NCBI GenBank assembly: GCA_003640385.1
Contig: RCAB01000007.1
Span: forward strand, 248,001-312,000
DNA: 64,000 nucleotides
DNA from: Setaria digitata
Taxonomy: Eukaryota > Nematoda > Chromadorea > Rhabditida > Setariidae
Direction: 5' to 3'
The notes under the pieces were generated by a model. The model saw nothing but the letters and a program-made list of their open reading frames with translations, did no database searches and was not told the DNA's origin. The position numbers were made by a program, and so were the translations under genes. Shown here piece after piece: positions 1-10,846 of the stretch (position 1 is the stretch's first letter; the number at the start of each line of letters is the position of its first letter).

Positions 1-241
1 TGGCAATAGGATTTCCCAGTTGGACAAAGCAACCAAAATATCCAAACAAGTAAATGATCCTGGACTCGATATGTACTGAAATGACTTCCTTTCTCATCTA
101 TACGGATGTGAACTACTTCATCATCACTGACACACAAAAACTATAAACTTTTCGCTGCTTTGGAATGTTATCATTCTAAACAACGGAAAATAAGATGCAT
201 AGAGAAGAAAGTTCGCATTCTATTTAATACTATCAAGATAC

Positions 242-3196
242 CTTTGTATATAACATGGAGATGAGGCACATGTAGCTGGCCAATACTTCGGACAAACCTG
301 TACAAAAGGCCTGCAAGCAACAAATGCCGATAATAAAATTGCTATAATAAATCTAAGAAAACAAATCCGCATTAACTTATCTTGTTCTATTCATTATTAT
401 TCTGTTCATTTGTTTACTTTCGGCTTCAGTTTATGAAATTGCACACTTCAATTTTTCATAAGCATTTTGAATAACTTATAATAAGCAGAGTGGATTCAAA
501 CCCAACTTAATAAACCTAATAATAGTGCAAACTCAGCCTGAAGACTCAATCCGAAGAGGCTATATTGAAATGTCTAAAACAAGCGAATCTAAATATACAA
601 AGTATTCATCACTAGTGATGCATATGTCAAATGTCTTTTATCTCGAATTATTAATAAAACAAAAAGCAAAAATGAGTATAACAAACCCGGATAAGGCGAT
701 CTGGTGTCGACTTTTGCGATTCATGCCGTAACTGCAAATATGCATTTGCGATCGGTAACAATCGTAATAGCTGGATTCGTAGAGTGTCATCAATTGCAAT
801 CATGTCGCTGAATTGCAACTCAGCATGCTTATCACCACGACAAATGATATAGGTACCTTCGATGCCTTGCAAAGCCATTAACACATGCCTTGTCAGCTCT
901 TCCTCGCATAAAACTGTAAATTATTTTAATCGAACATTTATGTATTTTATACTAAAGAATAGTACAGGAGTATTGCTGTATAATTCTTTTCTTTTAGGTA
1001 AAAGATTTAAACTGAAGTACAAAAACCAGTTACTACTGTAGAAATTAGAGATTAAGAGATTCAAAGGATCATCGAAATAAAATTCCCAAGTTATGTCGTT
1101 CTTGCTTTTGAAATGTTCACCACGAAGATGGTATCTAAGTAAATTTATTAAGATTATTTCTGAAAATGTTACCACTACCGTGTATTCAAAAGGGAAAGTG
1201 GAAAGCAAGGGACAATGCAGAACTGAATCCACCACTTTAAAATAAATCGTTACAAAAGCTAATCAATACTACTGAATGTAGTATTAGCATAATCAGAAAT
1301 GACCTGAGAGATGCGCTGCTCGGCCGGTAAGTACAGGAGCTTGTGGACTTAAAATTCGAGCATGTCTTGACCTAAAAGGAGTTTCTACAAAAAAAAAAAA
1401 ATCATATCTTTCACTTCCAACTTCCAACAAAACTTATTCCACAACGAAGTGAACTGAAGAAATGTAATTTTTTAGTATTTAATTCCGTTTTTAGGAAAAA
1501 AATTTCCCTTAATATGAACATAAAATGAAACTAAATTGTTTTTATTATATAGATCGGAAATAACGAAAAAATAATAGTTTGAGAGTTGAGGCCTTGAAAG
1601 TTCCTAATGTTTGAGAGATTGATAAAAGCGTACGAAAAAATACTCTGTCTGCTACTTCCGGAACTCGGTGTCGTTAAATGACTTGAAGCAAATCTGGTCG
1701 TGCGTTGCCGAGATGTCGGTGTTTCTAAAGGATTATTAATATTTGTATTTGCTGCGACCAGTTTTGCACCTCGCTCAGCCTTCCTAGCATGCTGAAAAAA
1801 AAAAGTTCAATCATAATAATGTGTTCACAAGCAGAAAATTCGTTTTAATTAATTTCATTGCAGTTTCCTAGTTTACAGTTTTCTTTGAAAATTTCAGCAT
1901 ATCAGACAAGAGAGAAGGACTGCAAGAAATGCATTCCTGGATACTAAAACCAAATAAGAAATATATTATTATTCTGGTTTTTCAGTGATGAGAAAACATT
2001 GACAAGTAAATTAGTTTGAAAAATGTAAAAGTTCTTATAAGCTAAAAGATTAAAAAATAACGGTGAAAATGGCTGGATTCAGCTAAGAAGCAGTGAAAAA
2101 TGCTGTAGAACAAATAGACTAGAATGAAAAGTTAAAGAAAATTCCTTAATAACACAAGCTTTAGGATAGGCGAGAACACAGAGATTTCATACTGAAAAGA
2201 AAAAAAAAATGTGTTTCGAAGAATTTTCAAAATGCAAAATAGAGTCCAGTAGAAAAAAGAGGAGTAATATGCATAATTTCAAAAGTCCATCAAGAGAAAC
2301 ATTAAGGCTTCAAAGCTTATGGAACGACGATGAGCGATCATTAATAAACTCAATGTGACTTTACAGAACTATATTTTCTCATAAAAAGAAAAAAAGTAAA
2401 AATAAAAGATGGAGTGGAGATCAGACTTTTAAATCGATAAAAGACTACGTAGAAGTTCTATAAAAAGTTTGGATGGAAGATGGCTTATTTTGTGATTAAT
2501 ATTATACTTGATGCTCTGAAGCATAAGCTATGAGAAACAGAACAAGTTCGTCTGCATCCGTCAAATCTGGTCGACTTTGCAAGCGATGTACAATATCCGC
2601 AAACTGCATACCTTTCCGTTGACTTCGTTTAACATCTATGAAATAATTAATTGAGACAAAATGATAATGAAAGTTATGCATATAAATTTGACTGTGTAAA
2701 TTTTCGATCAGTGAACTACAATGAAAATTAGAGCAAATATAAAGACTAAAATTATATATGCTGATATTTTTAAACTTCGACATGGCTTAATCAAAATTTA
2801 AGAACTATACATTTCTTACGAATTCGTTCGATTTCGCTGCCTGCATCAACCTTAAAAGCTGCACAATCTTCCAGAAAGAACCAAGACAAATCTTCGCGAT
2901 CAGAAGCTAAAATTAATGAAATACATTAAAATACAGAATTTTTTAGCTTATGACAAAAATATGCAAGCAAACAGACTGATAATGATGATAATTCGTGGAC
3001 AAAGGTCAACAATAGAGAAGAGAAATAAACTTAAAAGAGCAAACAAGACTGAAACAGAATCTAAAACGAAGAGATCAATTCCTATGCTCAACAACGAAAA
3101 AAAAAAAAAGATAAGAATGGAAACCATACGATCGCAATCAAATTCTCGCATGAAATCATCCAAAACTGGACTAAAATCGGCTCCATTAGATTCCAT
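242..3196 (-). CDS. Gamma-tubulin complex component, GCP2/GCP3 family (5' part)
   Basis: Encodes the N-terminal 309 residues of a Spc97/Spc98-family subunit that binds gamma-tubulin and nucleates microtubules at centrosomes. Eight exons join in phase: 3196-3130, 2906-2820, 2635-2508, 1791-1634, 1371-1304, 1159-1037, 913-687, 310-242. The diagnostic stretch starts near residue 216 (ELTRHVLMALQGIEGTYI) and matches the family core around the QGI(E/D)G(R/K)(Y/F)I motif; the last exon (AFCTGLSEVLASYM) fits the following helix. Residues 77-96 look like the N-terminal helical region, and residues 95-150 form a Ser/Thr-rich linker. The start is taken at 3196 because a TTGCAG acceptor lies at 3210-3212, possibly a trans-splice site; an out-of-frame ATG lies at 3203. 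The gene continues past base 1. 'GIEG' leans to GCP2, while the flanking sequence resembles GCP3, so I do not choose between gip-1 and gip-2. Family assignment is from memory. Confidence 0.8.
311..686 (-). other. Intron of the GCP gene
   Basis: AT-rich sequence between the GT donor after 687 and the TTGCAG acceptor before 310. The short plus-strand open frame at 525-731 overlaps the upstream exon in antisense and is not credible as a gene. Bases 1-241 may hold one more exon, but I could not place it with consistent phase. Confidence 0.6.
1792..2507 (-). other. Intron of the GCP gene
   Basis: About 700 bases of AT-rich sequence between exons that are both in phase 0. I found no coding segment on the minus strand here. 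Confidence 0.55.
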
Positions 3197-3209
3197 CAAG
3201 CATTCGATG

Positions 3210-4236
3210 CTGCAAGAATGTTCTTGAAAATATGAATAATTTTTTCTCAGCTCATAAAAAATGTTTAGTGTATTTACAGAAAAACACTCAACGGTCAAGA
3301 AATGCATGCCATCGTTCAGATTCACCAGTGTCGTGACATATATTCAATTAAATCGAAACTATAAGATAATTTGGTGTTAAAGAGCCAACTATCCAACAAC
3401 ATACGCATGAATTCATGCTAATTTATGTCTATATTTTGCAGATTTCTCTTTCCTAGTAAAGACCTAGAAATCATTCATAGATAACAAGGATGCAATTGCC
3501 GAATATCTCAATTATGGAGAATTCGCTAAAACCAATAAGCTTTGTAACTTGGAAGAAAGAAATGAAGCGAAGTCAAAATATCGACCAACAGAAAGATGAC
3601 TTTTTGTAGTTATTCAGAAATCCAAAAAATATCGCTCTAAGGACATACTGGTCTCTACAGAATTTACAACCATGGTAAAGAAATCAATATAACCAAAAGG
3701 AAAATTAAGAAAAAAAGCAAATAATACACTGACTGTTGTAAGAAAAAACAAAACGACCATCATGTAACAAGAAAGCATGGAACCAAATTTTACTGCCGGA
3801 AATGGAAATAAGGGTAATCATCAACGTCGTAAGAAGAAATAATTAAAAGAATGCTCAAATGCGCGCAATTGCTCCAATGCACTTTGTTCAGCAGTAAATA
3901 AGCTTTGATTCACAAGTCAGAAAAGTCGTCACAATTCCCTTGAGCGAAAAAAGTTGGAATAATTTCGTGGTAACCCACTGAAGCAAATGTGTAGTATTGG
4001 GACATACTTGAAACACAGTATAGAATAGAAACTTATAAAAGTCTTTTATGCGCAGAATGATTTCATAAAAGACTGGAATAATCGGGATACTGGATTAATG
4101 GAAAAGTATTCAGGGTAAACATAGTCAATACTGAAAGCTTTAACCCTTTTAGAAGCATCTCAAATCAGTGAAACAAATAATATTTATTTGTATATAATAA
4201 GAGTCATGAACGGATTGTTGAAATAATAAGCAAATG
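3210..4236. other. Spacer between GCP gene and phf-5
   Basis: About 1 kb between the phf-5 stop and the first recognised GCP exon, both on the minus strand. It contains the phf-5 polyadenylation signal near 4195 and a possible trans-splice acceptor at 3210-3212. An earlier 5' exon of the GCP gene could be hidden here (a frame with a GTAAAT donor near 3270 was seen but not confirmed). At 1 kb the gap is wider than a typical nematode operon spacer. Confidence 0.5.
4193..4198 (-). terminator. Polyadenylation signal of phf-5
   Basis: A canonical AATAAA on the minus strand, 39 bases downstream of the phf-5 stop codon. Position and sequence fit a short 3' UTR. Confidence 0.6.
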
Positions 4237-5481
4237 TCATCCATTTTTTTTGAAGCCGTATTTTTTCCTTTCGTAGAAAAGATCCGTTTTGGCACTTCCC
4301 AAGTTGACGATTTTTGGACAACCGTCTCGGTCTTTTTCCATTATGGTACATTCCTTGCAGTAATAAGCATCACTTACTCCTGAGCCTCCACAAATAACGC
4401 AGCGTCCCTAAAAATTATATGACCGAATAAACATAGTGAATTTCGATTAAATAGTTTAAAAAATCTCCGGAAGAATCTACTGCATTATTTCTAATAAAAA
4501 AATAGGAATGGTAGGCATACAAGTTGGATGATGGATGAAAGAATTTGAATGCTAAAATAAAACAAAAGAATATTGTTGGAATAATCGAAGCAACAGTAAA
4601 TTTCTTGCTCACATCTGGAAATAAACTGTCAAAATTACATTAAAAAAACCCGCCATGAAAGGGAATAAGTAATAGCTTAAATAGCTTAAATCAAACTTCT
4701 CACACAAGTTTGAATAGATAAAAATAACAAATATTGGGACACCAAAAACAGTATTTTTAAGAATTATTTTGTTCTCACCTGATATGACCCATAGTTGCAT
4801 TCATCGCAAATTCTCACTAATGTACACGGCCTGACGTAGGAGTCACAAATGACACAGCGGCCATCACCTTTAACGGAAATGACATGAATTCCGTGGAAAG
4901 CCGATAAACGAATTTAAATAATTTAATTAGATGATAAAGAAGGAAAATCTTAAATTTTTTTGGATGGTGCTCAAATAACAGCTAGTTACGCTGGTTAATG
5001 CTGAAACAATCATTAGTTCGATTAATGGCCAAGTGCATATTAGGTCCTCACATGTGCCATTATTTCCAGTCAAGACCCGCAGAGCTGCTCAATGCTGTAG
5101 AGACAACATCGCGAATTCCTGCAGAAGTACTCTATGCTGTCAAGAATGCTATATAGTGAGTACACTCCACACAAAAAGTATTCCGCCAGGAAAATTTCTT
5201 GTATTAACTATCAAATTCGACTAAATTTAAGGCACCCATGGATTAGTTTAACTCAGTCAACAACAAGGAAGCAACGCCACTTGAATTCATTTGAAATTCT
5301 TAACAACAGATCCAATCTATCTCGCATAATTCCTAAGGAAATATCATGCTTAACAGTAACTCTAACACAATAAAGGAGCTCAAGACAGAAGCAGAAAGGC
5401 AATACATTTCTCGCAAAGTCGTCCAATGGCAACGCCTGGCTGCTTGCGGCAGAAAATTAGATCTGGATGATGTTTCGCCAT
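4237..5481 (-). CDS. phf-5: PHD finger-like protein 5A, SF3b subunit
   Basis: Complete gene for the small zinc-binding SF3b subunit PHF5A (SF3B7/Rds3), part of U2 snRNP in the nucleus, where it helps recognise the intron branch point. Three exons, 5481-5406, 4867-4779 and 4407-4237, splice in phase to 111 residues; the human protein has 110. The series of CxxC zinc-ligand pairs is present (for example C23/C26, C30/C33). Tyr36, the splicing-inhibitor contact residue, is kept in DSYVRPC. The C-terminal part ([20 protein letters not shown]) is nearly identical to the human one. One visible difference is Pro15 where I recall Ala in human. The next minus-strand gene downstream is the GCP gene; upstream, TRAPPC2L is divergent. 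Confidence 0.97.
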
Positions 5482-6033
5482 GCGACACAATTTCCACTGA
5501 TTTCGTAAGAGACTTTTTTCTGGAATGAAATAAAAACTTTAAGAAAAAAATGTGCAAATGTAAGCGTCATCTCGAAAATTTCGCTGTTTTGTCAACGAAG
5601 TTCGAATGAATTGAAGAGCATTTCCAGCAAAAACCAACTGTGCCAACTACCATGCCCAAGTTGTTATACTTACACCGCCATCGGAAGATCCACATTCTTT
5701 CCAGGAAAATCACCACCCTTATAAAGCTGAGAAAACATGAAGACCCTTACAGCACATCTAGAAGCACATCATGTATTATCCATGGTTCTACCAGTTCTAC
5801 ATTAAAAAAAAAACCTGGAAAGAACTGTTCTCCTGAATTACTGACGCTACTGCTGTGACATTCCCGTCGCATGCAACGAATAATGAATAGCAGGGATCCG
5901 GAATCGTCCGGGAGTTGTAAGTATCGTCGAACGGTAACACTGTGCTAATATTGGCTGGGATTTTCAGGGTAAGTGACGGGTAACTTGGCTAACTTGATCT
6001 AGGCAAAGATTGCTCTCGAAAAGAGGAATACGA
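5482..6033. promoter_or_regulatory. Divergent intergenic region phf-5 / TRAPPC2L
   Basis: 550 bases between two divergent start codons, so it should hold the promoters of both genes. Near 5968-6001 the plus side shows a TTTTCAG acceptor and a possible 5' UTR intron. No TATA box or other specific element was recognised. Confidence 0.45.
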
Positions 6034-7378
6034 ATGGTTATCAGTGTTGCTATCATCGGCAGAGATGTGAGTTAATGCTGATTTTTTTTCATAACTTTTT
6101 TCTTTTTCCTCTTGATCTTCATTACTTCGTCAACTTTTTCTGCGTTAATTGAGGTAATCTGTAATGTCATCAAGCGAGAAATTAAAAATAGTGATTCCCA
6201 TAAGTAACAATTCTCAAACCCGTGAACTACTGAACTGGGTTTGGGAATGATGAAGTAATTACATGGGACGACAAGAACAAGAAAGGCTTCTTTTTCTGCG
6301 TAACAGTTTTGAAGTTAGTACTGCTTCACTTGTCTCTCTCTCATCGCACTTCATTATCTTCACAATAGTTTAGATTTGGAATTATTGTTGAAACAGTTTA
6401 GAGCTCACCGTTATATCTGAGTATCAGCGAGAAGGAAACATCAAGGGAATTCGATGTACAAATGTTCATTTATTGTTCATTGGATATTGTTGATGAAAAA
6501 GTATTCGGTTCGAGTAAAAGTTTAGAACTATATTTGGGTCCACTTATATCAGACCAAAATTTCAAGGTTTGTTTCAAAAGTTGGAAAAGCAAAAGCTCGA
6601 TTTGGTAGTTTATGTTTGTTATGTTGCTTTAGTGGTCAAATTTATCAAGGAGGCACTGGATAGTGAGTTACTTTCATAATACTTTAATGTCATCAAGATC
6701 TAGCAGGAATGATGATTTTGAATCAGGTTTTAAGTGATAAGTTTGTGATTGATTGTGCTCTGATAGCGTATCGATGTTTTCAGTCATTTGGTTATGTAAC
6801 GAGCACTAATGTAAAAATGATTATCGTGACGGAAGTGGGCGATACATCACTGAAAGATCAAGATATTCGTTCCGTAAATTATTTGATTTAATTTTATAAA
6901 AAAGATATTGAGTCAGATCAAATGGTAAAATATGCTTAATTTTATTTGCTGGGTCTCTGAGATTGATTTATTAATTTCCGAAGTTGAGAAAAGTTCTGCT
7001 ATTCAGTTGCATAATTTAATGCATTAAATTACATTTTCATCAAACAAAATTTGAAGCCGTTAATAATTATAATTTTTGTTAGTTAAATTCATGAATATTT
7101 TTACATTTATTTATACCTTCAGATATTCAAAAGGCTGCACAGTGCTTATTGTTACTCACTTTCGAATCCTTTTTATGTTCCAGGACAACTTATTAAGTCA
7201 AAGTAAGCTTGAATTATTGGATAATATGCACTTTTTCGCTGTCCAGATTTCATGCNTGTCTAGATTTCATGCATAATGAAATATCCTATTCTGGATGCAT
7301 TTTCTGAATTCTTTTTTAATGCAGAGTTTTTTTTTCAGAATATTGGACGAAACAGCAAAGGAAATTTTCACAACATGA
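6034..7378 (+). CDS. TRAPPC2L: TRAPPC2L-like trafficking protein particle subunit
   Basis: A sedlin-fold subunit of the TRAPP complex, which tethers vesicles and activates Rab GTPases at ER-Golgi and Golgi membranes. Five exons, 6034-6066, 6402-6566, 6784-6873, 7123-7202 and 7339-7378, join in phase to 135 residues (human about 140). It begins MVISVAIIGRD, matching the beta-strand start of the family. The centre (SFGYVTSTNVKMIIV, then TSLKDQDIRS) and the NPFYVPGQLI segment align by eye with human TRAPPC2L, including the conserved NPFY. The last exon encodes ILDETAKEIFTT. That exon is present twice (7339-7378 and 7462-7501) because of an assembly duplication around the N at 7381. CIAO3 follows on the same strand after about 480-610 bases. 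Identification is from remembered family sequence. Confidence 0.92.
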
Positions 7379-7503
7379 CANCAGATTTCATGCGTAATGA
7401 AATATCCTATTCTGGATGCATTTTCTGAATTCTTTTTTAATACAGAGTTTTTTTTTTTCAGAATATTGGACGAAACAGCAAAGGAAATTTTCACAACATG
7501 ACA
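7256..7503. repeat. Direct repeat bracketing single-N gaps (assembly duplication)
   Basis: Two copies, 7262-7380 and 7383-7503, differ by a few substitutions and poly-T length and are separated by an N at 7381; another N sits at 7256. Each copy contains the last TRAPPC2L exon with its acceptor and stop. This looks like two haplotypes or unmerged contig ends laid in tandem, not a biological duplication. Confidence 0.8.
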
Positions 7504-7985
7504 GATCTCTTTGTCTGAGCTAATTTTAATATGTAATATATTATTGTTGTGTGTATTTATCTCTGTCACTGTAAATATTTGTGGTTTTCCGATTAATCAG
7601 TTAATAATACTCTCTCACGGTGAAATGATAATCTGATAAATTTTTGATACAGATCCCTTGAAAAGTCGGTATAAATAGCGTTGATAGTTTGGTGCTATTT
7701 CTTTTTTGCAGTGCTTCACTATCAAATATTACATCCTGATCGAGCATAATTTCCTTTTTATTACAGCCGAGGATAAGGTATTTGAAAGGGAAGTTAGTGT
7801 TGAAAAGAGGCCATAAAATAATTTTTGTTGTGCATTTGTTTAAAAGTCATCTTTTCTTTTATAACTAGTGTTTCTTTAGTCAATAGTTGTTCTAATTCTA
7901 ACTGTCTTGACGTTATTCTTTCAAAAGAGCTTGCGTCAGGTAGAATTACCAAAAAAATTTGTTCTAAGTGAAGGTCGCTACAGGA
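7504..7985 (+). promoter_or_regulatory. Spacer TRAPPC2L / CIAO3 with likely trans-splice site
   Basis: AT-rich spacer ending with CTACAG at 7978-7983, two bases before the CIAO3 ATG. An acceptor so close to the start codon fits spliced-leader addition. Nothing else recognisable. Confidence 0.45.
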
Positions 7986-10390
7986 ATGGATGATGCAGCA
8001 AGTTTCAGTGGAATTATCAAAATTTCAAATGTCAGCGACTTTATTGCTCCTTCACAGGTGCCTGCGGATTTTTCTTCCTTTAATCCAAGTTTAAGTTTCA
8101 AATGCCTGAGTGTTATAAATCTAAACTCTTGGTGTACCGTTTGAAAATGACAGTTATCACTTTAGATGTGCATCTTGCCACTTCAGTCGAAAGAATCAGA
8201 TTCAAAAATACAAGTTGGATTTAAAAGTCGTTCAAAGGTTGTCGATGATCAGTCGAAAAAGAAGGTGGCGGTTACTATAAATGACTGTCTGGCTTGCAGT
8301 GGTTGTATCACAAGCGCTGAAACGATACTTATTAAAGTTGGTGATGATTTGAAATTTCAATTATTTATTTGCATTGTTTAAAGTCTTCTCCTCGCCGATA
8401 AAGTTTATACACAATTTCGCATAATGTGCAGCCGATAGATTAATATATTTAGGCGGAATAGAATACACACTGACGTAGTTTTCTTTATGATAATGTGAAA
8501 ATTTATACGAGTAGATCGGGAACAAATAAATTTTTCGTTCTGTTAGGGACTGACACGTAAGAGTTTCTGTAATTTTTCATCGATTACTTATTTTATTTCA
8601 GGAACAGTCGAAACCGAAGTTTTTGGAGGGTTTGGCAGTTGCACAGTTGAGCGTAGTGACCGTTTCGCCACAATCAGTAGCATCCATTGCTTATAAACGG
8701 AGTTGCCAATTATCAGAAGCGGCTAATCTTATAGCAAGAACTTTCAAGACTATGGGAGTGAGATATATTGTTGATTCGAGCTTTGGCAGATTGCTAACTT
8801 TATCATTCTCTTATGATGAATTTAAAAAAGCCGATTTGCACCGACCAATTTTTACCGGTGTCTGTCCAGGTTTCGGTAAGTTATAGTTCGTAATCTTTTA
8901 TAAAATACAGAAAAATTACGATTAAATTAAAATTCAGTTGGCGGCCAGGTGATGATGATGGTGAAGATCATTTGTTATGTGTCTCCATTGTTTTATCTGA
9001 TTTAATCTTTTTGTTACTGTGATGAAGCGATCAAAGAATCAATTTGGTACTATATCCGTGGCTTTACATGTTGTTATTCATTTGTTTTAGTGTGCTATGC
9101 TGAGAAAACTCACGGAACTTTACTTATTCCTCATATTAGCCGTGTGCGATCACCACAAGCAATGATGGGTGCACTGGTAAAAGATTATTTGGCAAGGTGT
9201 GCTTCTGATTAAAATTTTTTTGGTATGCCGTTTTTGAGTAGCAGCTATTGACCTATTGACCCCTTTCTGATTTACTTAGATTTTATTGATGATCTATAAT
9301 CAAAATTAAAACTGAGTAGATGCTCGAATCCCCTCCCCCCTCCGCATTTAAATTTTCAGTTTCTAGGAAATTTGATGTGAAACCAGAAAATATATTTCAC
9401 GCCTCCATTATGCCGTGTTTTGATAAAAAACTTGAAGCTGCACGCCCAAATTTCGAGAACGAGTCCCATTATCGTGAAGTTGATTGTGTCTTAAGTACAG
9501 GTTAGCAAGTTTTCGAATCTATATTTTCATATCCGCAGTTCTCATTTTGATCTATGTTTTTGTTATGAAATCTTCGAATGTCGTGTGTTACATCCTTAAA
9601 TTCTTATCCACCCATAACGCTCCAGAGGAAGTGGACGCAATTTTGGATGAATATAACGCAACAGAGAGTTCTTTTCACACTGGGAAAGTGGATTGGCTCA
9701 ATGCACTGGAGAATGGAAAGTTAATTGGCTCGGAAGGAGGGTCTTCTGGTGGTTATGCGGAATACATTGTGAAAAGATTTGTTGCAGAAATAAAAAGGCC
9801 AATAGAACTGAAGAGAACCGTAAAGTAAGTGAAAATCCTCCTAAGATTTCCTTAATATTTTTGTAAAACCCGACGCTTTTTCATCTTTCACTGCTTTGTA
9901 GATCTTTATTATGTCGTGAAACGATAGCGTATTCCATTGATAATAAAAGGGAATCTGATAAGTTTACTTCTAAAGAAGGACGAGCTAAGTTACTTTTCTC
10001 AGGGATAAGAATTTGGAAATCATTGAAGTAATGGATGGTGAAACAAAGTTGTTGGCTGTGGCGAAATGTTATGGATTTCGTAATATTCAGAACCATGTAC
10101 AAAAATTGAAACGTTGTAAATGTGATTATGATTACATTGAAATTATGGCTTGTCCGTCAGGATGTATTAATGGTGGTGGACAAATTCGTGGTGCTTCCAT
10201 TGATGAAAGGAAACAGATCTTAGATAAAATCGACTCACCATGGTCAAATGATAATTCAGAGATGGAGCAAGAGCTAGAACGTGTAAAAGAAGAATGGTCA
10301 ATAATGAATCCAGACTGGACAAATTTATTATATACGCAATATCGCGCGGTAGAGAAAAGTATTGTTGACAGGATGAGTGCAAACTGGTGA
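7986..10390 (+). CDS. oxy-4: CIAO3 / Nar1-family cytosolic Fe-S assembly factor
   Basis: An iron-only-hydrogenase-like protein (NARFL, CIAO3, yeast Nar1) that hands Fe-S clusters to the CIA targeting complex in the cytosol. Seven exons, 7986-8057, 8166-8336, 8602-8875, 9091-9196, 9367-9500, 9626-9824 and 10003-10390, give 447 residues in continuous phase (human 476). N-terminal cluster ligands are Cys26 and Cys65/68/71 (DCLACSGC). The H-cluster-like ligands are Cys169 (CPG), Cys225 (MPC), and Cys369 and Cys373 (MACPSGC). AEKTHG and YGFRNIQN are also kept. The protein ends in Trp, as Nar1 proteins do; a terminal Trp is reported as a CIA recruitment signal. It lacks hydrogenase-partner genes, consistent with a non-enzymatic role. 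The gene converges on GRWD1. As I recall, the C. elegans orthologues are also neighbours. Confidence 0.96.
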
Positions 10391-10846
10391 TTTGTCTAGA
10401 AATTAGCTTTGTAGTGAGCTCTGCTTTTGGAAAATGGTCACTGTTGAATTTAGAATTTACGATCTCAACCCAAGTTGAATAAGAGGAATGACCCTTCTAA
10501 TAAATGATAATTCCGATCATAAGCAGAGTCTTTCACACATAATACTTCCGTCTGATCATGAACACAATTGGGTATATCAACCCAAAACACTTTTCGTCCA
10601 AAATTTATTAGCATTCCATCTTTTCTATATATTGATGGAAAAGAACTTCTCCAAAATGACAACAGCTTCAGTTTCAGGAAATCTTATTTAACGAGGATTA
10701 CTTTTAACGGAATTGAAAAACAACTGGGTCGCTTCAATATTTTGAAATGATTAAATATTAAGGCTTCTGACACATATCCAGAAGAAACATTGCTTCTGCG
10801 ACATACTTCCAAAACAAAAACTGTCGGACAATGCGTTAAAGGTACG
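10391..10846. other. Convergent 3' ends of CIAO3 and GRWD1
   Basis: 456 bases between two convergent stop codons. An AATAAA at 10499-10504 on the plus strand, 109 bases after the CIAO3 stop, is the likely CIAO3 polyadenylation signal. No clear signal was seen for GRWD1. The short open frames here on both strands look accidental. Confidence 0.55.

Noticed and set aside
2266..2355. Plus-strand stop-free stretch inside the GCP intron
   Set aside because: No acceptor or donor in suitable phase and antisense to a transcribed gene.
3780..3842. Plus-strand 20-residue frame with a basic tail (RRKKK)
   Set aside because: Too short, no splice context or neighbour support.
5033..5373. Overlapping plus-strand frames in the phf-5 intron
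   Set aside because: They lie antisense to phf-5 intron and exon sequence and show no domain.
7267..7569. Minus-strand frame spanning two near-identical segments
   Set aside because: Created by the assembly duplication around the N at 7381; antisense to TRAPPC2L.
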